Shown: positions 6,941 through 11,635 of the stretch, one piece after another
Numbering within the stretch: position 1 is the stretch's first letter
Layout of the letters: each line of letters begins with the position of its first letter
Origin: Pusillimonas sp. UBA6240
Lineage (GTDB): Bacteria > Pseudomonadota > Gammaproteobacteria > Burkholderiales > Burkholderiaceae_B
Direction: 5' to 3'
Assembly (NCBI GenBank): GCA_002441445.1
Contig: DJWC01000004.1
Location: forward strand, 23,128 to 34,762
DNA length: 11,635 nucleotides
Notes under the pieces: model-generated
Told to the model about the DNA's origin: nothing
Database searches by the model: none
What the model saw: only the letters and a program-made list of their open reading frames with translations
Program-made: the position numbers and the translations under genes

Positions 6941-7330
6941 CTATTTGGCCAGCTCTTGCACGCGGTTGACCAGCTTGGGGTCTTGCTGCAAAGCCTGATT
7001 GATGCCATTGAACTGGTCTACCGTCATGCCTTCGTCATGCACGGCTTTGACCATTTTGCCGTCGGCTTCCTCGAAAACCTTCCTCTTCGACGCCTCGTCG
7101 GTAGCGGCCTGCAGGCGCGGCGAGTACTCCTGGGAAATCATGGCGATCTTGCGCGACGCGTTGACGAAGCTTTCGAGCTGGGCATTGGAATAATCGGGCG
7201 CGGGCGACGCAATGGGAGGCTGGGTTTGGGCCGGCTGCTGAGCCATGGCCGGGGCGGCCGCCAATCCCATGCCCAATATAGCGGCCGACATAGCGCCTAT
7301 GAGATGTTTACGTGTCTGTCCTCGTTGCAT
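6941..7330 (-). CDS. Secreted DUF4168 domain protein
   Basis: A 129-residue exported protein. The signal peptide (residues 1-30, basic MQRGQTRKH then a hydrophobic core) ends in APAMA before QQPAQ. A short Gln/Pro-rich linker (31-47) precedes the DUF4168 domain (about 49-129), a helical domain of unknown function that often occurs as a small periplasmic protein. Recognisable parts are YSNAQLESFVNASRKIA and the ending MTVDQFNGINQALQQDPKLV. The ATG at 7330 is preferred because AGGAG sits five bases upstream; the ATG at 7345 lies before that ribosome site. It converges with the operon on the other strand, 58 bp from its stop; that gap holds no clear terminator. No catalytic residues are seen. 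Confidence 0.85.
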   Translation of the reverse strand: MQRGQTRKHLIGAMSAAILGMGLAAAPAMAQQPAQTQPPIASPAPDYSNAQLESFVNASRKIAMISQEYSPRLQAATDEASKRKVFEEADGKMVKAVHDEGMTVDQFNGINQALQQDPKLVNRVQELAK

Positions 7331-7365
7331 GCATTCTCCTTTCATCGTGTATCGGATGAACTTCC

Positions 7366-7393
7366 ATCATGCCAGCATGAGACCGGACTGCAA
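7366..7393 (-). promoter_or_regulatory. Candidate sigma-70 promoter of the DUF4168 gene
   Basis: Read on the minus strand, TTGCAG (7388-7393) as -35 is followed after 16 bases by CATGAT (7366-7371) as -10, preceded by TGG, which fits an extended -10. The -10 lies 35 bp before the start codon, leaving room for a short leader with AGGAG. Matches to consensus are partial. Confidence 0.33.
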
Positions 7394-7490
7394 GCCTATT
7401 CTGTAGGGATGATTGACGAGGGGCAACGCATGGTAACGCTCGATTGGGCAGCGCGTGGCCGAACGTCGGAATTCGGCATATTTATTACCT

Positions 7491-7547
7491 TTGCGCAACA
7501 TGCGCAAGACTTGTGCGCAGGCTTATCCACATATTGTGGGGATAAGC
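7491..7547. promoter_or_regulatory. TGCGCA repeats plus a DnaA-box palindrome
   Basis: TGCGCA occurs three times (7492-7497, 7501-7506, 7514-7519), the first inside the palindrome TTGCGCAA. Next to them GCTTATCCACA (7521-7531) pairs with TGTGG and ATAAGC (7535-7539, 7542-7547) around a TAT loop, with GG bulged. The left arm contains TTATCCACA (7523-7531), an exact match to the DnaA-box consensus TTATNCACA. An AT-rich stretch lies just left (7477-7488). The hairpin is 13 bp past the stop of the minus-strand gene on its right, so it may instead serve as a 3' structure; no T-run follows it. Confidence 0.4.
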
Positions 7548-7559
7548 CCGCGGCGATGC

Positions 7560-8102
7560 TCAATCGCAGAAATGCTGCTTGATGATCTGGTCGAACGCGG
7601 CTTCGGCGGACAGGCCTTGGCGCATCAATTGGCTGACGGCTTGCGAATATTTCACGATGCCATCGGGCAAGGCTTCTTTATTCTCTTTGTAATACGCGTA
7701 TTTTTCCCGCTCGACCGTGTCAGCGGCCTGCTGCACCGGCGCCGCGCGTTTGGCGGGCGCGGAGGCGCCGTGGATGGCGCCGGCTATCCGCGGACGGCTG
7801 CGCCCCGCCGCGCTGCCGGCGCCCGTCATGGCGGCCTTGATCGCTTCCAGGGTGTAGGCGGGCGTAAGCTCGTCGCTGATGTTGCCATCGGCATTGGGCC
7901 GCAGGATCAAATGCCTGGCGTCGAAGCCCATTTTCCGTCCAGCGGGATTGATGACTTGATAGTTGGGACAGGGCGCCTTGTTCGGCAGCTCGAATTGGAT
8001 GCGGTCGCCGTAGGCCTGCATTTTCTCGATGACTTCTTTCAGGAATTCGGGGGCCAGGGAACCCAGCTCGCCGTTCCAGCGTTTGCTTCGTTTGGTGCTC
8101 AA
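7560..8102 (-). CDS. Hypothetical basic protein, probable TTG start
   Basis: I do not recognise this 180-residue protein. It has a basic N-terminus (STKRSKRWNG), a compact region to about residue 93 with QFELPNKAPCPNYQVINPAG and GFDARHLILRPNADG, an Ala/Pro/Arg-rich low-complexity linker (about 94-130), and a helical C-terminus (about 130-180, EREKYAYYKENKEAL to FDQIIKQHFCD). There is no signal peptide or membrane segment, so it is cytoplasmic. Two cysteines are at 45 and 179. There is no in-frame ATG near the likely start. The TTG at 8102 has GGAAG nine bases upstream and was chosen; extending further would run through GC-rich hairpins and a terminator. A one-base indel in the TTTT run at about 8102-8105 would join it to the ATG at 8122. 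The coding character looks real (balanced residues, GC-rich third positions). Confidence 0.6.
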   Translation of the reverse strand: MSTKRSKRWNGELGSLAPEFLKEVIEKMQAYGDRIQFELPNKAPCPNYQVINPAGRKMGFDARHLILRPNADGNISDELTPAYTLEAIKAAMTGAGSAAGRSRPRIAGAIHGASAPAKRAAPVQQAADTVEREKYAYYKENKEALPDGIVKYSQAVSQLMRQGLSAEAAFDQIIKQHFCD

Positions 8103-8122
8103 AATATTCTGCTTCCGATCAT
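8099..8122 (-). other. Seven-residue leader ORF overlapping the TTG start
   Basis: ATG at 8122 opens a frame reading MIGSRIF and stops with TGA at 8101-8099. That TGA overlaps the TTG start of the 180-residue protein as TTGA, the arrangement of translational coupling. A weak GGAA lies upstream. It may be a true leader peptide, the real N-terminus displaced by a frameshift, or chance. Confidence 0.25.
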
Positions 8123-8135
8123 GTTTCCAGACTGA

Positions 8136-8175
8136 GCGCGCGCCGGCATCCGGCGCGCGCCAGGGCGAAATTGTA
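8136..8175 (-). promoter_or_regulatory. Candidate -10 box and 5'-terminal GC hairpin
   Basis: On the minus strand TACAAT (8170-8175) matches a -10 element at five of six positions; a proper -35 is lacking. Transcripts starting about 8163 would begin with an 11-bp perfect stem, GCGCGCGCCGG (8136-8146) paired with CCGGCGCGCGC (8150-8160), with a three-base loop. It lies 34 bp before the TTG start. The same stem could also act as a backup terminator for the ABC operon upstream, although no T-run follows. Confidence 0.35.
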
Positions 8176-8193
8176 CGCCTGTTCGGAAGGCGG

Positions 8194-8216
8194 AAAAAAA
8201 CCCGGAAAGCGCCGGG
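8194..8216 (-). terminator. Intrinsic terminator of the ABC transporter operon
   Basis: Read on the minus strand, CCCGG (8212-8216) and CCGGG (8201-8205) form a five-pair GC stem with a six-base loop, followed directly by seven T residues (8194-8200). It is 130 bp after the binding-protein stop. The stem is short but the T-run is the best in the window. Confidence 0.6.
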
Positions 8217-8302
8217 CGCAATCCGGGGCGGAAGCAGGTTTGGCGCGGTGTTCCGCCGCCCCGCGATCGAGGCTGCGGACGACGCGGGCGCTGCGTTTAC
8301 AC

Positions 8303-8331
8303 GGCCGCGCCGCGGCAAGCGCCGCGCGGCC
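8303..8331 (-). terminator. GC hairpin just after the binding-protein stop
   Basis: CGCGGC (8311-8316) pairs with GCCGCG (8321-8326) around a four-base loop, and GGCCG (8303-8307) pairs with CGGCC (8327-8331), leaving CGC (8308-8310) bulged. It begins 15 bp after the stop codon. No T-run follows, so it is more likely an mRNA 3' stabilising stem or a first terminator ahead of the one at 8194-8216. Confidence 0.4.
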
Positions 8332-8346
8332 TGTTTACCGGTTTGC

Positions 8347-9351
8347 CTATTTGCCGGCCGCTTCCATGGCTTTTTTCCAGGCGGCGATGATGCTGTCGTA
8401 TTCCGCCGCGGCTTTCAAGGGGTCTACGTCGACCACCTTGACACTGGACAGATTGGGCAGCTTGGTCAGCTTGGAGACGTCGATGTCCGAGCGGGTCGGG
8501 CGGCGGAAGTTATGTACCAGCTCGGCCTCCTGGACTTTCTTGGAAAGCAGGATGTCGTAGAGCTTCTGGGCGGCCTGGTCGCCGTTCTTGGGGTTCTTGA
8601 TGATGGCTACGGCCTCAGGCGCGACGAACACGCCTTCTTCCGGATACACCAGGCGGATTTCCTTCTGCCCGCCCGCCACGTAGGAATACGCGGCGTATTC
8701 CATGGTCACGCCCACGGCATACTCGCCGTTGGCCACGCTTTTATAGACCTGGCCCGAGCTCTTGGAAATGTCGGCATTAGCCACCAGCTTGTTGAATCCG
8801 TCGTTTCCGTACAGCTTATGGATGCCGTACATCTGGTCGTAGGTGCTGCCGGATGTCGCCGGGTCGCCGACGATGAGCTTGCCTTTCCACTTGGGATCGA
8901 ACAGATCCTTCCAGGCTTTCGGCGCTTCCATCCCCTTGAGCTGTTTCTCGTTCACCATGATGATCATCACATGGGCATTGGTGCCGGCCCACAGGTTGTC
9001 GGGGCCGATGAAACGCGGGTCGATGTCCTTGGCTTCGGGCGACTTATAGGGCTGGAAATTCTGCTTGAAGGCGGCCATGGTGCCAAAGCCTGCGCCCCAT
9101 ACGACATCGCCCAAGGGATTCTTGGATTCGGCTTCGATGCGCTTCATCAGCGCGCCCGTGCCGGACGTGACGGTTTGGACCGACAAATCTTTTGCCGCCT
9201 CTTTGGCGATGTCCATTGCCGTGTCTATCGTCTGGACGTTATTCGAGGTATAGACCACCGCGTTGGCTGCATAGGCGGCATGACCCAGCAGCAGAGCCAG
9301 TCCGCCGGCGGCGCCCGCGATGCAGTGCTTGATGAATGATGGGCTAGGCAT
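8347..9351 (-). CDS. ABC transporter periplasmic substrate-binding protein (Fbp/Afu-type fold)
   Basis: A 334-residue binding protein of the family that includes ferric-ion, sugar-phosphate and 2-aminoethylphosphonate receptors. The signal peptide covers residues 1-28 (core IAGAAGGLALLL, ending HAAYA), and the mature part opens with VVYTSNN, the usual first strand. Further family segments are LGDVVWGAGFGTMAAFKQN, WKDLFDPKWKGKLIVGDPAT and YKSVANGEYAVGVTMEYAAY. At the position where ferric-binding proteins have adjacent tyrosines it has Glu218-Tyr219-Ala-Ala-Tyr222, so iron binding is not supported by that motif. AAGGA lies just before the ATG. It is the last gene of the operon, 22 bp after the permease, followed by hairpins and a terminator. 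The substrate is not identifiable from sequence. Confidence 0.88.
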   Translation of the reverse strand: MPSPSFIKHCIAGAAGGLALLLGHAAYAANAVVYTSNNVQTIDTAMDIAKEAAKDLSVQTVTSGTGALMKRIEAESKNPLGDVVWGAGFGTMAAFKQNFQPYKSPEAKDIDPRFIGPDNLWAGTNAHVMIIMVNEKQLKGMEAPKAWKDLFDPKWKGKLIVGDPATSGSTYDQMYGIHKLYGNDGFNKLVANADISKSSGQVYKSVANGEYAVGVTMEYAAYSYVAGGQKEIRLVYPEEGVFVAPEAVAIIKNPKNGDQAAQKLYDILLSKKVQEAELVHNFRRPTRSDIDVSKLTKLPNLSSVKVVDVDPLKAAAEYDSIIAAWKKAMEAAGK

Positions 9352-9373
9352 AGGTTTTTCCTTATGAAGAAGG

Positions 9374-11038
9374 TTAACGGCTGGAGAACAGGTCGAGCTT
9401 GAGAAAGCGCACGGCCAGGTAAATCGGTACGATGATCACCACCATCAGAATCACGCCGTAGGCCGACGCCCGGGCCAGGTAGCCGGCGTCGATCTGGCGG
9501 AACATTTGTATCGGCATGGTTTCCATTCCGCCGTAATACAGCACGATGGTGGCGGATATTTCCGCCAAAGAAGTCACCCACATGAGGATCGCCGCCCCAA
9601 GGATGGCCGGCTTCATGACCGGCAGTATCACCTTGAAGAAACTGGCGACGGGCGGCACCCCCAGATTGATGGACGCCTCTTCGATGGAGTCGGGAATGCT
9701 GTACAGCGACGCCGAGGCGGAGCGTATGGAAAAGGGCACTTTCCTGACGAAGTAGGCGGCCGCCATGATCACCCAGGTGCCGGTCAATATGATCATGCCG
9801 CTGTTGTAGGTATGGATCAGGGCGATGCCCAGCACGGTGCCCGATATGGCCAGCGGCAGCATCACCACGTAGTCCAGCAGGCTTACGGCCAGCATGCGTT
9901 TCTTGACGATCAGATAGCTGGTGATGGTGGCGAAGCAAGTGCCGGCCACCGCCGCGACGCTGGCCAGCATGAGCGAATTCAATATGGGCTCGGGCGCATT
10001 GCGCAAGGCCCGTTCCATGTTTTCCAGCGTGAAGGTGCCGTACTGCATCACCGGGCCGCTGGCTTTGGTGAAAGCCCCTATCAGCACGATGACCGCGGGT
10101 ATCATGGAAAACGCCACGAACAGTACGGCGCACGATGTCAGCACGACGGCGGCGGCGCCGCGTGCGCGTATGGCTTGCGGGGCGCGCCCCTGCTGCATTT
10201 GGTAGGTCTTGCGCTCCACCACGCGCTTCTGCACGAACAGCACGAAGCCCACCAGTGCCACGGACACGACGGCCAGCACGCTTTGCATGGTGGGGTTGCC
10301 GCCCATTTCCGACAGGAAGGTGGTGTAGGTCAAGGACGACAGCACGTCGACGCGGCCGCCCAATATCATGGGGATGGAGAAGTTGTCGACCGCCAGGGTG
10401 AAGACGATCATCGCGTTGATCAGCAAGGCCGGGGCCAGCACGGGCAGCGTCACCGTGAGCGCGCGGCGCAGGTTGCTGGCGCCCAGATTGACGGCGGCTT
10501 CTTCTATGGTGCCGTCTATGGCTTTCAAGGCCGCCAGCATGCCTATGTAGACATAGGTATAGTCATTGAGGATCAGCACGAAGGCCATGCCGAACCAGCC
10601 GTAGAAGGATGGCAGGTCTATGCCGACCGCCTCCAGGGCGTGGCGCGCGATGCCGTTGTTCCCCAGCAGCATCAGCCAGGCTTGCGACACGACGATGTCG
10701 GGCAGGATGATGGTGGCGAGCGGAAGCAGGGCGACCACGGTCTTGCCCGGGAAGTCGTAGCGCGCCACGACGTAGGCCAGCGGGGCGCCCAGCAGCAGAG
10801 TGCCCGTGGTGGATACCGCGCCCAGGATCAGGGTGTTGAAGAAGGCCTGCACATAACGGGGGGTGTTGAAGAAGGTCTGGAAGCCCTGCAGGCTGGCCTG
10901 CCCGGTTTGCGGATCGATGGCGCTCTGGTAGAACAGCGCGGCCAAGGGCCACACCACCAGCGCGACCAGCACCAGCAGGCAAAGCAGGGCGGGGACCAGC
11001 CAGGGCGAGGGCGCGCGCATGCGGATTGCGGTCATCAT
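9374..11038 (-). CDS. Fused two-domain ABC transporter permease (FbpB/AfuB-like)
   Basis: A 554-residue inner-membrane protein with two tandem permease domains, so one chain supplies both channel halves. Hydrophobic segments start at about 13-37, then cluster at 68-90, 98-124, 148-170, 203-225 and 252-270; the second half repeats this from about 295 to 545. The two EAA loops that dock the ATPase are clear: EEAAVNLGAS to LP (179-199) and EEASINLGVP to LP (453-473). The fused layout and length fit the Fbp/Afu-type importers. The ATG at 11038 lies two bases after the ATPase stop (TGA-AG-ATG) with no good ribosome site, so it is probably translationally coupled; ATG at 11035 or 11020 is also possible. 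A longer open frame upstream overlaps the ATPase out of frame and is rejected. Confidence 0.92.
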   Translation of the reverse strand: MMTAIRMRAPSPWLVPALLCLLVLVALVVWPLAALFYQSAIDPQTGQASLQGFQTFFNTPRYVQAFFNTLILGAVSTTGTLLLGAPLAYVVARYDFPGKTVVALLPLATIILPDIVVSQAWLMLLGNNGIARHALEAVGIDLPSFYGWFGMAFVLILNDYTYVYIGMLAALKAIDGTIEEAAVNLGASNLRRALTVTLPVLAPALLINAMIVFTLAVDNFSIPMILGGRVDVLSSLTYTTFLSEMGGNPTMQSVLAVVSVALVGFVLFVQKRVVERKTYQMQQGRAPQAIRARGAAAVVLTSCAVLFVAFSMIPAVIVLIGAFTKASGPVMQYGTFTLENMERALRNAPEPILNSLMLASVAAVAGTCFATITSYLIVKKRMLAVSLLDYVVMLPLAISGTVLGIALIHTYNSGMIILTGTWVIMAAAYFVRKVPFSIRSASASLYSIPDSIEEASINLGVPPVASFFKVILPVMKPAILGAAILMWVTSLAEISATIVLYYGGMETMPIQMFRQIDAGYLARASAYGVILMVVIIVPIYLAVRFLKLDLFSSR

Positions 11039-11040
11039 CT

Positions 11041-11635
11041 TCAGGCACGCACCAGGCAGCAATTGGGGCTGAAGCCCAGGAAGACAGGCGTTCCGGCCGG
11101 GTGAGACGGGTCGGCCGCGGCGGGTACGTCGACATTGACGATTTTTCCGTCCGCCATGCGCATGGCATAGGCGGCCTTGAAGCCCAGATAGCGCCGGTAG
11201 ACGACTTCCGCGGGGATCAGGTCCGCCGCCTGTTCCCGGTGTATGGAGATATGCTCGGGCCGCGCGGCCAATTGCTGGCCGCCTTCCATCGGGGCGCCGC
11301 AAGCCAGGACCTGGCCCCCGGCGATGGTGACCAGGCTGTATTCGCCCTGGGCCTGCGCGTGCTGCACGTCCAGCAGGTTGGCCGCGCCGATGAAGTCAGC
11401 GGCATAAGCGCTGCGAGGCCGTGAATACAGGCCTTCCGGCGTATCGAGCTGGTCGATCTTGCCATTGCGCAACAGGGCGATGCGGTCCGACATGGACAAG
11501 GCCTCCTCCTGGTCGTGCGTGACGAAGATGGCGGTGATATTGGATTCCTGCTGCAACTGCCGTATCACGTCGCGCATCTGGATGCGCAGCTTGGCGTCCA
11601 GGTTGGACAGGGGCTCGTCCATCAGCAGCACGCGC
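11041..11635 (-). CDS. ABC transporter ATP-binding protein, C-terminal part
   Basis: The energy-coupling ATPase of the importer. The gene runs off the window end, so the Walker A, Q-loop and signature motif are not visible; 197 residues are. The visible part opens with Walker B (RVLLMDEP), then the D-loop (SNLDAKLR) and the H-loop (FVTHDQEEAL), all standard for the MalK/FbpC/PotA class. DTPEGLYSRPRSAYAADFIG leads into a C-terminal TOBE-type beta domain (about residues 100-197), with the usual ARPEHISI motif. It is the first visible gene of the operon and is followed two bases later by the permease. The C-terminus NCCLVRA has an unusual Cys-Cys pair. Regulation lies outside the window. Confidence 0.93.
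   Translation of the reverse strand, partial: RVLLMDEPLSNLDAKLRIQMRDVIRQLQQESNITAIFVTHDQEEALSMSDRIALLRNGKIDQLDTPEGLYSRPRSAYAADFIGAANLLDVQHAQAQGEYSLVTIAGGQVLACGAPMEGGQQLAARPEHISIHREQAADLIPAEVVYRRYLGFKAAYAMRMADGKIVNVDVPAAADPSHPAGTPVFLGFSPNCCLVRA

Noticed and set aside
7477..7547. Chromosomal or plasmid replication origin
   Set aside because: Only one DnaA-box consensus match is present and no dnaA, rep, parA or rpmH gene is nearby; kept only as a curious regulatory site.
8103..8318. N-terminal extension of the unrecognised protein by 72 codons
   Set aside because: It would translate through the terminator, the TACAAT box and the 11-bp hairpin, and its residues are Arg/Pro/Ala-rich without structure.
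8029..9339. 436-codon plus-strand open frame opposite the binding protein
   Set aside because: It spans a terminator and intergenic hairpins and shadows a gene with signal peptide and family motifs.
9506..11104. Long plus-strand open frame opposite the permease
   Set aside because: Composition is dominated by Gly, Gln, His and Asp with no hydrophobic order; it is the antisense image of a clear membrane protein.
11039..11302. 88-codon N-terminal extension of the permease
   Set aside because: It overlaps the ATPase TOBE domain in another frame and is Arg/Gly/Pro-rich with no membrane character; the ATG two bases after the ATPase stop fits better.

Overview
The window comes from a GC-rich proteobacterium. 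The best guess is a betaproteobacterium of the Bordetella/Achromobacter/Alcaligenaceae group. The reasons are the GC-biased codon use, a Bug/TctC-type periplasmic binding protein (a family hugely expanded in that group), and the mix of chemotaxis, amide-hydrolase and ABC-uptake genes. The taxon is inferred from gene content only. No rRNA, tRNA, CRISPR array, integrase or transposase was found.

Left part (1-3072): the last 139 codons of a methyl-accepting chemotaxis protein run into a convergent DsbA-fold (HCCA-isomerase-like) gene on the minus strand, with a perfect 10-bp hairpin at their junction. That gene is divergent from a plus-strand DUF945 (YdgA-like) membrane-anchored protein. The shared upstream region holds a perfect dyad at 1131-1148. 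A 376-bp non-coding stretch follows (2697-3072). It holds a probable terminator, a TGCAACA repeat cluster, a 29-bp-period direct repeat and a bulged hairpin in the leader of the next operon.

Middle part (3073-6882): a tight three-gene plus-strand operon encodes a Bug/TctC solute-binding protein, an M81 (MlrC-like) metallohydrolase overlapping it by ATGA, and an M20-family Zn-dependent amidohydrolase (HyuC/AllC-like) overlapping the M81 gene by 17 bp. Both enzymes keep their metal ligands but depart from the usual family motifs around the pocket. The operon probably captures and degrades an amide- or ureido-type compound; the substrate cannot be read from sequence. This is the most interesting system in the window.

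Right part (6883-11635, all minus strand): a small secreted DUF4168 protein; an intergenic region with a perfect DnaA-box nonamer inside an imperfect palindrome beside three TGCGCA copies; an unrecognised 180-residue basic protein with no in-frame ATG, a likely TTG start and a seven-codon leader ORF; and a complete-looking ABC import operon read ATPase (cut by the window end), fused two-domain permease, substrate-binding protein, ending in hairpins and an intrinsic terminator. The transporter is of the Fbp/Afu type, but its binding protein lacks the classical adjacent tyrosine pair of ferric-binding proteins, so iron should not be assumed.
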